Positions 10,062-19,586 of a DNA stretch of 33,749 bases are shown piece after piece. The notes under the pieces are model-generated. The model saw only the letters and a program-made list of their open reading frames with translations. It ran no database searches and was not told the origin of the DNA. Positions within the stretch are counted from its first letter, which is position 1; each line of letters begins with the position of its first letter. The position numbers and the translations under genes were made by a program. The DNA is from Corynebacterium sp. CNJ-954. Its GTDB lineage: Bacteria > Actinomycetota > Actinomycetes > Mycobacteriales > Mycobacteriaceae. Location: assembly GCF_001942345.1 (NCBI RefSeq), contig NZ_MKKI01000013.1, forward strand, positions 1 through 33,749. Reading direction: 5' to 3'.

Positions 10062-11704
10062 CGGGCGTCCTCGAGGAGGGCCGTGGGGAGGACCATGCCG
10101 TGGCGTACAAGATCGACGATCAACGGGACAAGCGCCCGGGTGAACTCGTCGTCGTCGAGGTCGTTGACGGCACAGTACAACCCGGCGACGTCTCGGAGGC
10201 TCAGGCCGTGTGGTGCCAGTCCGGCGAGGACGGAGGAGAGGGCTTCGTCGATGTCGTGGCTGAATCCGGGGCCGTCGGTCCGGGTGATCCTGATGGTTTC
10301 AGGCCGGAAGCCGGGGTCGGTGCGGGGAACGGTGCCCTCGTCACCGGCCGTTCCAGACTGCGCGAGCCCGACGTTCTCCCGTGCGAGCCCGGGACGGAGC
10401 TGGAACCGGCTGTCCAGGATGTCCTCGGCGTCCTGGTGCGTCAGCCATTCCGCACGTGTGAAGTACTCCGCCACCTCGTCCCCGAAGTAACCGAGATCAG
10501 GCGAGTCGACAACCTCGAACGTGACTTCGGACGGGCCGTCGATGCGTTGGAGGTGGACGTACCCCATGCCGATCCTGGCGATGTCCCGGCTGCTGAGGTA
10601 GTCGAGCCACCGCCGTACCTGCGCCTGGCCCGCCTCCGTCCGCAGGTCGACTGACGCGTCGGCGGTCCAGGTACGGACATAGAACGACGGGGTGACTTCG
10701 TCGCGCTGCACAATCCAGGCGCGGATCCCCTCCGCGGGGATCCATCCGGCGACACGGCTGGCGGCGGATTCAGCGAGGGATGTCGCCCACGCGCCGAGCA
10801 TGTGGGCGGTGCCGCCGGGGGAGAGGTGCTTGACTGCGCCCTGCACTACTGTGCGGGTGGCGTCGTCGAGGTCGAGGCCGGAGTCGCGGTAGATCTGGCC
10901 GTCCAGGGGAGGACCGACGACGAACGGTGGATTGGAGACGATGCGGTCGAACTCCTCGCCGGAGACCGGTTCGAACCAGCTTCCCTGGCGCCAGTCGATG
11001 GTTCGGTCAGCCACTGAGCGCTGCGAGGCACGGGCGAACCCCAGGGCGCGGTGGTGAATGTCCGTGGCGACGGTCTCGTCAGCATCCAGCATCATCGCCA
11101 GAACGCCGGAGCCGGTGCCGAGGTCGAGCAGTCGACCGGCAGGTGTGGACGGGATCTGGTTGAGCAGCGTCAACGGGGCTTGTCCGACTCCCGGCACATG
11201 GTCGGCGCGAGGGACTCTCGCTTCAAGCGAGGCGTCCGGGTCCGAGACGACAAGTGTCTCACTACCGTCCGGCCGGTGCGCACCGTGCGCCACGGGGCGG
11301 ACGTCGACCTGCGAACGGACCGCGGTCGGTCCCGCGGTGTCCGGTGCAGCGGACAGGACACCGGCCGTGAACAGGTCGTCGACGAGGGACGTCCCCAGCA
11401 CCCGGGCGAGGTCATCACGGTCGACGGGCATCCGCAGGAAGAAAGCACGCGTGATCAGGACGTCGCGGGGCGCGACGCTCCCGCCCTCTGCGGTGGCCCG
11501 GTTTTCAACGTGCCAGTCGGCACCTCCCGGGTTGCCGGCGAGCGCCTCCGCGTGGCCCTGTCTCCCGAGACTCCGGAGAAGCAGCGGTGTGCCGTAGTCC
11601 ATGGCCGCGAGCGCGAGAACGAGGTCTCCGAGGCACGGGGCATCGGCGTCGACCGCGTCAACGGCCAGTGTCGTCTGAGTGATCGGTGTCGTCGGTGTCT
11701 TCAT
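10058..11704 (-). CDS. SAM-dependent methyltransferase (NPPF type) with long N- and C-terminal domains
   Basis: 548 residues. The central Rossmann domain has SAM motif I LDLGTGSG at ~193-200, an acidic TDIHHRAL at ~214-221 and the catalytic-type NPPF at ~258-261. NPPF marks enzymes that methylate amide or exocyclic amino nitrogens (HemK/PrmC, RsmC/RlmG, DNA N6-adenine). The ~180-residue N-terminal and ~230-residue C-terminal parts match a conserved actinobacterial architecture of unknown substrate. Coupling to dtd suggests a translation-related target, but that is inference. Its 5' end overlaps the DUF3099 gene by 47 bases; no usable start codon is obvious after the overlap. Confidence 0.85.
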   Translation of the reverse strand: MKTPTTPITQTTLAVDAVDADAPCLGDLVLALAAMDYGTPLLLRSLGRQGHAEALAGNPGGADWHVENRATAEGGSVAPRDVLITRAFFLRMPVDRDDLARVLGTSLVDDLFTAGVLSAAPDTAGPTAVRSQVDVRPVAHGAHRPDGSETLVVSDPDASLEARVPRADHVPGVGQAPLTLLNQIPSTPAGRLLDLGTGSGVLAMMLDADETVATDIHHRALGFARASQRSVADRTIDWRQGSWFEPVSGEEFDRIVSNPPFVVGPPLDGQIYRDSGLDLDDATRTVVQGAVKHLSPGGTAHMLGAWATSLAESAASRVAGWIPAEGIRAWIVQRDEVTPSFYVRTWTADASVDLRTEAGQAQVRRWLDYLSSRDIARIGMGYVHLQRIDGPSEVTFEVVDSPDLGYFGDEVAEYFTRAEWLTHQDAEDILDSRFQLRPGLARENVGLAQSGTAGDEGTVPRTDPGFRPETIRITRTDGPGFSHDIDEALSSVLAGLAPHGLSLRDVAGLYCAVNDLDDDEFTRALVPLIVDLVRHGMVLPTALLEDAR

Positions 11705-12170
11705 GTCTCTCCCATGCGGAGGTATCGGGACTGTCAGGGGAATCGGGGTGGACGGATCCGTCAGTGTCCGCGTCGATCACGGTGTACCCGGTACCTCCAT
11801 GCGGTGCGTCGAGTTGTCCGTGGACGGTACCGCCCACCTGAGGGTTGGTGATGCTGTCGCGGTACTGCCGGACAAGAGCAGGCTTGTACACCTTGGGCTG
11901 GCCCTTCTCGCGGTCGTCGGTCTTTTCGTTGGCCAACAGGACCGCCGCCCAGGGGAGCGGCAGCGAGATCACCGCGAAGACTGCAGCGAGGACGGGACTG
12001 TGCAGCCAGGCGTATGCCGCGACCGCGGCGACGAGTAGCGGAATGCGTGCCAGCTGCAGCGCCGCATACAAATGCCGTCGGTGGCGCCAGTCGTCCAGGG
12101 GCGATCGTCGGGCATCGGTGATGACCGACACGTCGTCACCTCGACGGCGACGGGACTGGTGCTGGGACAT
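11658..12170 (-). CDS. DUF3099 family membrane protein
   Basis: Small membrane protein of unknown function, 170 residues. After a basic N-terminus (SRRRRGDD), the family signature VSVITDARRSP and HLYAALQLARIP is followed by two transmembrane helices at roughly residues 45-65 and 68-90, ending LPWAAVLLANEK. The last third is polar, rich in Asp, Thr and Ser. The ATG at 12170 (MSQHQS) is chosen because the DUF3099 core follows closely; a GTG at 12203 is possible. It is divergent from the DUF3039 gene and heads the transcript with the methyltransferase and dtd. Confidence 0.8.
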   Translation of the reverse strand: MSQHQSRRRRGDDVSVITDARRSPLDDWRHRRHLYAALQLARIPLLVAAVAAYAWLHSPVLAAVFAVISLPLPWAAVLLANEKTDDREKGQPKVYKPALVRQYRDSITNPQVGGTVHGQLDAPHGGTGYTVIDADTDGSVHPDSPDSPDTSAWERHEDTDDTDHSDDTGR

Positions 12171-12283
12171 GGCCACAACCGTAGTCCCGTCCCCGCCGAC
12201 CACAACCCCTCGGGACCGCCCGCAGAAGCATTCCTCGACCGGCGCGGGTGGAAAACACGGGCAGGGGAGGGCATCATGGGGAC

Positions 12284-12526
12284 GTGACTACTCCTGGAAC
12301 GACAACGATTGAGCGGCCCGACGTCCGGACCGAAGACAAGACCTCGGACGACACCCCGAAGTTCTTCCACTACGTCAAGAAAGACAAGATCGTCGACTCC
12401 GCGATCAACGGGAAGATGGTTGTCGCCCTGTGCGGCGAGACTTTCCCGGTGACGAAGCAGGCGAAGCCCGGGTCCCCGGTCTGTCCCGACTGCGAGAGTA
12501 TCTACCAGGGGCTCCGGAAGAAGTGA
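12284..12526 (+). CDS. DUF3039 zinc-ribbon-like small protein
   Basis: 80 residues. The conserved block FFHYVKKDKI...VVALCGETFPV...SPVCPDCESIY contains His29, Cys50, Cys67 and Cys70, a likely single zinc site, and is characteristic of DUF3039 in actinobacteria. Start is the GTG at 12284 (VTTPGTTTIE) with GGGGA just upstream and a GGGGAGG at 12264-12270. Its stop overlaps the start of the helicase gene (GTGA, 12523-12526), so the two are translationally coupled and probably function together. No experimental function is known to me. Confidence 0.85.
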   Translation: MTTPGTTTIERPDVRTEDKTSDDTPKFFHYVKKDKIVDSAINGKMVVALCGETFPVTKQAKPGSPVCPDCESIYQGLRKK

Positions 12527-14259
12527 GTCAGGCCACCGCATACGGCACACTCCGTGCCTGGCAGCAGGCCGCACTCCGACGTTACATTGACGCTGCACCG
12601 CAGGACTACCTTGCGGTGGCCACCCCTGGTGCGGGAAAGACCACGTTCGCGTTGACCGTGGCCCGCATGCTGCTCGACAGCCGCGTCGTGCAGCGCCTGG
12701 TCATCGTGGTGCCGACCGAGCACCTCAAGACCCAGTGGTCCCAGGCAGCGGCGCGGCAGGGCATATCCATCGACGCGGAGTTCACCAACTCATCGGCGGT
12801 GAACAACGCCCACGATGGTGTGGCGGTGACGTACGCCCAGGTCGGGATGAAACCGACGAAGCACTACCAGGTCGCCACGGCCCGGAAGACGCTGGTGATT
12901 CTCGACGAGATACATCACGCCGGTGACGCCAAAAGCTGGGGTGACGGTGTGCGTTTCGCCTATGAACAGGCTGAACGTCGGCTCGCCCTGACCGGCACCC
13001 CGTTCCGGTCAGACGATTCGGAAATCCCCTTCGTCCAGTACAAGGAGGTCGACGGGGCGTTGGTCTCCCAGTCCGACTACACCTACGGCTACTCGGACGC
13101 ACTCGCGGACGGCGTCGTGCGCCCGGTGGTCTTCCTGGCCTACTCGGGTCAGGCACGGTGGCGGGACAGCGCCGGCGAGGAGTACGAGGCTCGCCTGGGA
13201 ACTCCTCTGAACGCCGAGCAGACCGCGCGTGCCTGGAAGACCGCGTTGGACCCCAAGGGCGAGTGGATCCCCGCTGTGCTCAGTGCAGCACACACCCGAC
13301 TGATGCAGCTGCGCGAGTCGATCCCGGATGCAGGTGGTCTGGTCATCGCCACAGACACGACGACGGCACGTGCGTATGCCGCGATTCTGGAAAAGATCAC
13401 CGGTACGAAAGTGACGGTCGTCCTGTCCGACGAACAGGGCTCCAGTGACCGGATCAAGGAGTTCTCCGATTCCACGGCACAGTGGATGGTCGCGGTGCGC
13501 ATGGTCTCCGAGGGAGTCGACGTTCCCCGTCTCGCGGTCGGCGTCTACGCGACTTCGGCGTCGACGCCCCTCTTCTTCGCACAGGCCATCGGCCGTTTCG
13601 TCCGTTCCCGGCGACCCGGCGAGTCTGCCAGCGTTTTCCTTCCCAGCGTGCCGGTACTGCTAGACCTGGCGTCCAACATGGAGCGTCAGCGAAATCATGT
13701 CCTCGGCAAGCCGGACCGTCCCAACGAAGGGTGGGACGATGAACTGCTGGCACAGGCGAACAAGGAGGAGACGGAACCCGACGAGCCCGGTGGTTACGAG
13801 ACTCTGGGGGCCGAGGCGGAGCTGGAGAGCCTCATCTTCGACGGTTCCACCTACGGCACCGCCACGATGACCGGATCCGCGGAGGAACAGGAGTACCTCG
13901 GGCTACCGGGACTTCTTGACGCCGAACAGATGAGGACCCTGCTCCGGGCACGGCAGTCCAGTCAACTGGACAACCGGGAGCGCGAGGCCAGGCAGGCAGA
14001 TTCGGCAGGTCAGGCAGCTCAGGCACCGACTGCCGGTGCGGAAGCGGGGGACGACACGTCCCAGAAGAAAGTCGCCAGTGAGGAACTGCCCGCGTTACGC
14101 AAGAAACTCAACGCACTCGTCGGCGCGAAGTCCCAGCGCACCGGACGGCCTCACGGGGCCATCCACAACGAGGTGCGACGTAACTGCGGTGGCCCGCCGA
14201 CAGCCCTCTGTACCGCGGAGCAGCTCCGGGACCGTATCGCGTACCTCCGGGACTGGTGA
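12523..14259 (+). CDS. Superfamily II DNA/RNA helicase coupled to DUF3039
   Basis: About 578 residues from the overlapping GTG start. N-terminal RecA-like domain: Walker A ATPGAGKTT at ~33-41, motif II DEIHH at 127-131, and TGTPFR at 156-161, as in type III restriction/RAD25-like helicases. C-terminal RecA-like domain: SEGVDVPRL and AQAIGRFVRS (the arginine-finger motif VI). The last ~150 residues are linker plus a small basic module, SQRTGRPHGAIHNEVRR, reaching a Trp at the end. This C-terminal module recurs in actinobacterial helicases beside DUF3039. The role is likely in nucleic-acid repair or processing, which is inference. Confidence 0.88.
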   Translation: MSQATAYGTLRAWQQAALRRYIDAAPQDYLAVATPGAGKTTFALTVARMLLDSRVVQRLVIVVPTEHLKTQWSQAAARQGISIDAEFTNSSAVNNAHDGVAVTYAQVGMKPTKHYQVATARKTLVILDEIHHAGDAKSWGDGVRFAYEQAERRLALTGTPFRSDDSEIPFVQYKEVDGALVSQSDYTYGYSDALADGVVRPVVFLAYSGQARWRDSAGEEYEARLGTPLNAEQTARAWKTALDPKGEWIPAVLSAAHTRLMQLRESIPDAGGLVIATDTTTARAYAAILEKITGTKVTVVLSDEQGSSDRIKEFSDSTAQWMVAVRMVSEGVDVPRLAVGVYATSASTPLFFAQAIGRFVRSRRPGESASVFLPSVPVLLDLASNMERQRNHVLGKPDRPNEGWDDELLAQANKEETEPDEPGGYETLGAEAELESLIFDGSTYGTATMTGSAEEQEYLGLPGLLDAEQMRTLLRARQSSQLDNREREARQADSAGQAAQAPTAGAEAGDDTSQKKVASEELPALRKKLNALVGAKSQRTGRPHGAIHNEVRRNCGGPPTALCTAEQLRDRIAYLRDW

Positions 14260-14288
14260 GCGCTTCCGGGACGGGGGCTCGCGTCGGT

Positions 14289-14294
14289 TAAACT
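14289..14294 (+). promoter_or_regulatory. -10 box of small membrane protein gene
   Basis: TAAACT ends 6 bases before the ATG at 14301, and no ribosome site is visible. This spacing puts the transcript start at or next to the start codon, so the gene is probably leaderless. Confidence 0.45.
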
Positions 14295-14300
14295 GGCGGT

Positions 14301-14765
14301 ATGGCGAAGAAAACTCCCGGTCGGCGTCCCGACAACCCCGGAACGTCGGTACCGGGTTCTCCGCGCATCCAGAGCAGGCTGGGCCTGGCGGCTGTCGTCC
14401 TGGCGGTGCTGGCCCTGCCTGCGGCACTGTTCCCCTGGCTGGGCCTGATCATCAGCGTAGTCGTCCTGCTGTTTTCGCTGATTGCCCTGATCATCGCGGT
14501 GCGCTCTGCGCATCTGAGCCGTGGTTACCCGATGATCGCGGTCGCGGTCTCCATCGTTGCGGTGGCGTTGGCCGGGGTCGTGACGAACAGCACCGCACAG
14601 TCGCTCGAGGACTGTTCATCGACATCCACTGACGAACTGCGCCAGTGCATGGAGGACCGTCGCGACGACACGACACTAGACAGACGTCACCCCCGGGTTG
14701 TGTCGGTGCTGCGGTCGGAGACGACGACACACCCGGGGGTGACAGCGGGGGAGCGCTGGCCGGAC

Positions 14766-14795
<30 letters not shown>
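14301..14795 (+). CDS. Small three-helix membrane protein
   Basis: 164 residues. A basic N-terminus ([10 protein letters not shown]) is followed by three hydrophobic helices at about 26-44, 46-67 and 76-96, then a polar tail with two cysteines (Cys105 and Cys116). It resembles small actinobacterial membrane proteins near sigA, but I do not recognise a named family. Bases 14686-14743 inside the last third form a long inverted repeat, so the final ~40 residues may be non-conserved read-through of a terminator. The 3' end overlaps sigA by 30 bases on the other strand. Confidence 0.7.
14686..14743. terminator. Long inverted repeat, probable sigA terminator
   Basis: The arms 14686-14705 and 14725-14743 are complementary over 19 bp with a single bulged base; the left arm begins GTCACCCCCGGG. 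The loop is 19 bases. It lies 23 bases past the sigA stop. It also lies inside the coding end of the convergent membrane protein gene. There is no T-run. Confidence 0.65.
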
Positions 14796-16415
<1,620 letters not shown>

Positions 16416-16486
16416 GAAAGACCTTTCTTGCGGGGTCAGGGGACTTGCAGTGTGTGGTCCTTGGTCAGGAGCACAGTCGACCCCCA

Positions 16487-16492
16487 ATTATA
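16487..16492 (-). promoter_or_regulatory. sigA promoter, perfect TATAAT -10 box
   Basis: On the minus strand a perfect TATAAT reads from 16492 to 16487, the best -10 box in the window. The transcript would start near 16480 and carry a ~65-base leader before the GTG at 16415. No TTGACA-like -35 is present; that region is occupied by the palindrome at 16502-16516. Confidence 0.7.
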
Positions 16493-16501
16493 ACCCAGTT
16501 G

Positions 16502-16516
16502 CGCTGAATTTCAGCG
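16502..16516. promoter_or_regulatory. 15-bp palindrome over the sigA -35 region
   Basis: CGCTGAA (16502-16508), one central base, then TTCAGCG (16510-16516): a perfect palindrome with 7-bp arms. It lies between the ppgK stop (16518) and the sigA -10 box. The position suggests an operator for sigA; as RNA it would make a poor hairpin because the loop is too short. Confidence 0.5.
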
Positions 16517-16517
16517 A

Positions 16518-17306
16518 TCAGGGCCGTATCTCGTCGCGGACGGCCAGTGCAGCGCCCACGATACCGGCGCGGTTGAGTAGCGCCGCGGGAACCACTTCGG
16601 CGTCCACGGTGAGCTCGGGGAGCCACTTGCGGTGCTTCTTCGAGATCCCGCCGCCGACGATGATCCTGGCCGGATTGAGGATGCGGACGTATTCGTGGAG
16701 GACCCGGTCCACGCGCTTCGCCCATTCCTTGTAGCTGAGGTCCTCCCGGTCCCGTACGGCGGAGGATGCCCATTTCTCGGCGTCCATGGCGGGAAAATTC
16801 AGGTGCCCGAGTTCGGTGTTCGGGAACAGTGAACCGTTGTAGAGCAGGGCGGAGCCGATTCCGGTGCCGAAGGTCAGGAAGAGTACCGTCCCCTGGTTCG
16901 TGGATGCGTCACCGTAGGCAGCTTCCGCCATACCGGCGGCGTCGGCGTCGTTGAGCACGCTGACGCTGCGACGGTGTCCGTCGACGGCGAGGCGCTCTCC
17001 GAAGAGTTCCTGGCAGTCTGTGCCGATCCACGCGGGGTCGATGTTGGCGGCGGTGACCGCCACCTGGTGACGGACCACAGCCGGCACGGTGAGACCGACG
17101 GGACCTGTCCACCCGGCGTCGTCCAGTAGTGCAGCGACTGTGTCTGCGACGGCTTCAGGAGTGGCGGGCCGGGGAGTGTCGAGCCGGATCCGGTCACCGA
17201 TGAACTCCCCGGTGCCGAGATCCACCAGAGCCCCCTTGATCCCGCTGCCCCCGATGTCAACCCCGTATCCGGTGTCCGCTGACTCCTGCGTGGGTGTTTC
17301 AGTCAT
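16518..17306 (-). CDS. ppgK: Polyphosphate glucokinase
   Basis: ROK-family glucokinase, 262 residues, phosphorylating glucose with polyphosphate (or ATP) to glucose 6-phosphate. The phosphate-binding loop DIGGSGIKG is at 17-25. The catalytic Asp is in VLNDADAAG (~Asp120), and the second nucleotide/polyphosphate loop is FGTGIGS at ~146-152. The late [11 protein letters not shown] segment is typical of PpgK. The ATG at 17306 has no ribosome site but a TAGCAT box 8 bases upstream, suggesting a leaderless mRNA. It lies directly upstream of sigA, as in mycobacteria and C. glutamicum, and is divergent from suhB. Confidence 0.95.
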   Translation of the reverse strand: MTETPTQESADTGYGVDIGGSGIKGALVDLGTGEFIGDRIRLDTPRPATPEAVADTVAALLDDAGWTGPVGLTVPAVVRHQVAVTAANIDPAWIGTDCQELFGERLAVDGHRRSVSVLNDADAAGMAEAAYGDASTNQGTVLFLTFGTGIGSALLYNGSLFPNTELGHLNFPAMDAEKWASSAVRDREDLSYKEWAKRVDRVLHEYVRILNPARIIVGGGISKKHRKWLPELTVDAEVVPAALLNRAGIVGAALAVRDEIRP

Positions 17307-17314
17307 GACAACGC

Positions 17315-17320
17315 ATGCTA
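17315..17320 (-). promoter_or_regulatory. -10 box of ppgK (leaderless)
   Basis: TAGCAT on the minus strand ends 8 bases before the ppgK ATG (17304-17306). This spacing predicts transcription starting at the start codon. The box alone is seen; no clear -35. Confidence 0.5.
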
Positions 17321-17374
17321 CCGCAGTCGTGGGGGCCGGGCGCGAGGACGCAGGGTGCTGGCAGGATGTTGGTC

Positions 17375-18310
17375 ATGAGTGAGCTGATCCGACTCGACCG
17401 GGACACGACCACCACCGACCCTCACGCGCCGCAGACGCGATTCGCGGGGCGTTCACCGGACGATCTCCGACGTATCGCTGCAACGGTTGCCGCCGAAGCC
17501 GCCGCACATGTACGGGGCGAGCGGTCTCTTGCGGTCGGCTCCTCGGGACGCCTCGACGTCGAGGACACGAAGTCGTCCGACGTTGACCCGGTGACCGCCA
17601 TCGACCGCTCGAGTGAGGACCTGATCCGGGGACGTCTCCATGAGCTCACCAGCCGCGGGGCTGGCGCAGATCCTGTCCTGGGTGAAGAAGACGGAGGGGC
17701 GCTGGTCGACAGGGGAGTCACGTGGGTGGTCGATCCGGTGGACGGGACGGTCAACCTGGTGTACGGGATTCCTGCGAGTGCCGTGAGCATCGCAGCCTGC
17801 GTCGATGGGGTGCCGGTTGCCGGGGCGGTGGCCGATGTCTCCCACGCCACTGTGTACTCGGCATGCGTGGGTGGTGACCTGGTGACGACGGTCGCCGGTG
17901 AGGACCACGTGACCGACGGAACCGTACCGAGGACACTGCAGCATTTGTCCACGGCCCTGGTGGGCACCGGTTTCTCCTATGTGTCTTCCCGCCGACAGTC
18001 TCAGGCGGAACTCCTCGTCGGCCTCCTCCCGGAGATCCGTGACATACGACGGATGGGGTCCGCGGCACTGGACCTGTGTGCCGTGGCGACGGGACGGCTC
18101 GACGCGTACTACGAACACGGGCTCGGCCCGTGGGACCATGCCGCCGGCAGTCTCATCGCGGCACGCTCGGGGGCCGTCGTGTTTATGCCTCCCCTGGTTG
18201 CCGGTCAGGACGAGGGTGTGGGAATACTCGCAGCCGCTCCAGGTATCGCTGATGAGCTTGCAGGCAAGGTGCTCGGCATCACTTTCCCCGTCTCCGAGGG
18301 GCACCCGTGA
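17375..18310 (+). CDS. suhB: Inositol monophosphatase family protein
   Basis: Mg-dependent phosphatase of the IMPase fold, 311 residues, likely dephosphorylating inositol 1-phosphate or a related sugar phosphate for inositol lipids. Metal ligands are in GEED (103-106), WVVDPVDGTVN (118-127; Asp120, Asp123) and PWDHAAGSLIA (251 on). The usual DPLDGTxNF motif reads DPVDGTVNL here. The ATG at 17375 (MSELIRL) follows an AGGA-like site; an upstream ATG at 17315 would overlap the ppgK promoter. The gene is divergent from ppgK, the same neighbourhood as mycobacterial suhB. Confidence 0.9.
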   Translation: MSELIRLDRDTTTTDPHAPQTRFAGRSPDDLRRIAATVAAEAAAHVRGERSLAVGSSGRLDVEDTKSSDVDPVTAIDRSSEDLIRGRLHELTSRGAGADPVLGEEDGGALVDRGVTWVVDPVDGTVNLVYGIPASAVSIAACVDGVPVAGAVADVSHATVYSACVGGDLVTTVAGEDHVTDGTVPRTLQHLSTALVGTGFSYVSSRRQSQAELLVGLLPEIRDIRRMGSAALDLCAVATGRLDAYYEHGLGPWDHAAGSLIAARSGAVVFMPPLVAGQDEGVGILAAAPGIADELAGKVLGITFPVSEGHP

Positions 18311-18606
18311 CGCGCGGTCTTTTTGCTGGTAAAGGACCTGTGCCCGGCGAAGGCGGTGGCGGCGACGGTGCGGTGAAGTGACAATGGTTCGCCGCTGCTT
18401 TACTATGCGCGTCAAACGCCGGGAATATCCGCCGCTGACGCTTCGTTACTGGCAGGGTGTTCCACGGTCGTTGCGTGAGGGTTTCCGGTGACTCGACGGG
18501 CCCCGGCTCTCGCTGATACGTGACCACACCTGCATATCTGTAACTTCACAGCCTTATCCGGCATCGGATCTGTTCCCACCGGATAACGGAACCAAGGAGC
18601 ATCATC
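18311..18606 (+). promoter_or_regulatory. Promoter and long leader region of the DUF4193 gene
   Basis: Nearly 300 bases without a gene. GTGACA (18378-18383) and TACTAT (18401-18406) with a 17-base spacer form a SigA-type promoter. GGAAT (18422-18426) and GTT (18445-18447) with an 18-base spacer form a SigH-type promoter of the same geometry as that of sigB. Either would give a leader of 150-195 bases. A TGC-ATATCT extended -10-like element is near 18532-18540. No credible small reading frame was seen. Confidence 0.5.
18554..18586 (+). repeat. Inverted repeat in the DUF4193 leader
   Basis: TTATCCGG (18554-18561) and CCGGATAA (18579-18586) are a perfect 8-bp inverted repeat with a 17-base loop. 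It ends 7 bases before the AAGGAG ribosome site (18594-18599), so the mRNA hairpin or a bound protein could govern translation or transcription. Confidence 0.55.
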
Positions 18607-18906
18607 ATGGCGACTGACTACGATTCACCCCGTACCCGCCCCGAAGACGAGATCGAGACCGACTCCCTCGAGGGGCTGAAGGCCGCCGAGAAGGCCGAAC
18701 CCGCCGTCGACGACACCGACGACGGAGACATCGTCGAGCCCATTGACGTGCCCATGGCTGACTTGTCCGGCGAGGAACTCAGCGGTTCGGTGATTCCCCG
18801 TCAGACCGACGAGTTCACCTGCTCCGTCTGCTTCCTGGTCCAGCACCGTAGCCGGATCGCCGAAGATGACGGCAAGGGGAACCTGGTCTGCATCGACTGC
18901 GAGTGA
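18607..18906 (+). CDS. DUF4193 zinc-ribbon protein
   Basis: 99 residues. The N-terminus MATDYDSPR is the DUF4193 signature, followed by an acidic middle (SLEGLKAAEKAEP, DDTDDGDIVEP). The C-terminal zinc ribbon has two CxxC pairs: Cys72/Cys75 in TCSVCFLVQH and Cys95/Cys98 in LVCIDCE. It matches the Rv2699c family, conserved beside dut and suhB in mycolata, of unknown function. AAGGAG lies 7 bases before the ATG. The long leader with two promoter types suggests strong or stress-dependent expression. A hairpin follows the stop codon. Confidence 0.92.
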   Translation: MATDYDSPRTRPEDEIETDSLEGLKAAEKAEPAVDDTDDGDIVEPIDVPMADLSGEELSGSVIPRQTDEFTCSVCFLVQHRSRIAEDDGKGNLVCIDCE

Positions 18907-18911
18907 TCCGC

Positions 18912-18930
18912 CGGGGGTAGTAGTCCCCCG
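18912..18930 (+). terminator. Terminator hairpin after the DUF4193 gene
   Basis: CGGGGG (18912-18917) and CCCCCG (18925-18930) pair around a 7-base loop, 6 bases past the stop codon. No T-run; may serve the convergent DUF3093 gene too. Confidence 0.6.
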
Positions 18931-18984
18931 AGGTGTGCGCACCGCGCCTGGCACGGGGCTGTACGGCCTGTCCCAGGCTCTTCT

Positions 18985-19520
18985 CTAGACCTGGGGGGTC
19001 CCCAACGCAGTCAGCAACTGCTCGGGTTCGCTGGTGGACACCAGCCAGTAGGGGGTGGGATCGTCAGGGTCCTCCAACACCAGCATCGCCATGGAGGGGA
19101 TCCAGGGACGGTGGTAGACGAAGGCGGCGGGATCGAGTTGCCGTCCCATGGCAGCACTCCGCGCGGAGGGGGGACCGGCAGGCTGCGACTGACGACCGAG
19201 GTCGGTAGGGAAGCCTCCCCGGCACGCAGCCACGTTTCCCCGTCGGCGTCCTGTTCGACGATCAGCTCGTTGCTCGACAGGTGTACAAGCGCCCAGACAA
19301 CCGCGGCGAGTACAAGGAGACCGAGTGCGAGTCCCCAGTACCATTCGCGGCTCATCTGGCCCTGGAAGCCGATCAGCGTGCTGACGCCCAGGCCGATCAG
19401 CCACCAGGACAACGGAACGCGCTGACGCTCGCGGTAGAGAACGGCCGGACCGGTCACGCCGGGCCGGTTCTCTCCGGAATCCTGTGGCACGTCATCTCCT
19501 GTCACCTCGGGCTCGCTCAC
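18985..19520 (-). pseudogene. DUF3093 membrane protein, frameshifted in a G6/C6 tract
   Basis: Homologue of the mycobacterial DUF3093 protein encoded beside dut. The N-terminal frame runs from the GTG at 19520 (MSEPEVTGDD) through two transmembrane helices (about residues 38-55 and 60-80) to VVSRSLPVPP. The conserved C-terminus (ARSAAMGRQLDPAAFVYHRPW, then DPTPYWLVST) sits in another frame and ends at 18985. Adding one C to the run of six at 19168-19173 joins them as VPPSARSAAMG. A homopolymer slip in the genome or in sequencing explains it. A TAGACT box lies 8 bases before the GTG. Confidence 0.8.
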
Positions 19521-19528
19521 GATCCCTT

Positions 19529-19578
19529 AGTCTAACCTGCGGGCGCTGCTGTCAGTAACCGGGAGCCGACGGTAGACT
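19529..19578. promoter_or_regulatory. Mirror-image promoters of the DUF3093 gene and dut
   Basis: TAGACT is read on the minus strand at 19534-19529, 8 bases before the GTG at 19520. It is read again on the plus strand at 19573-19578, 8 bases before the dut ATG at 19587. Both spacings suggest leaderless transcripts. The two -35 regions (about 19550-19557) overlap, so the promoters may compete. A TTAGTCTAACCT stretch at 19527-19538 covers one -10 box. Confidence 0.55.
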
Positions 19579-19586
19579 CCGTGACC

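Noticed and set aside
19522..19540. DtxR-box-like TTAGTCTAACCT over the DUF3093 promoter
   Set aside because: Only 12 of 19 positions agree with the DtxR consensus, and the left half is missing. It coincides with the TAGACT -10 box, which explains most of the match.
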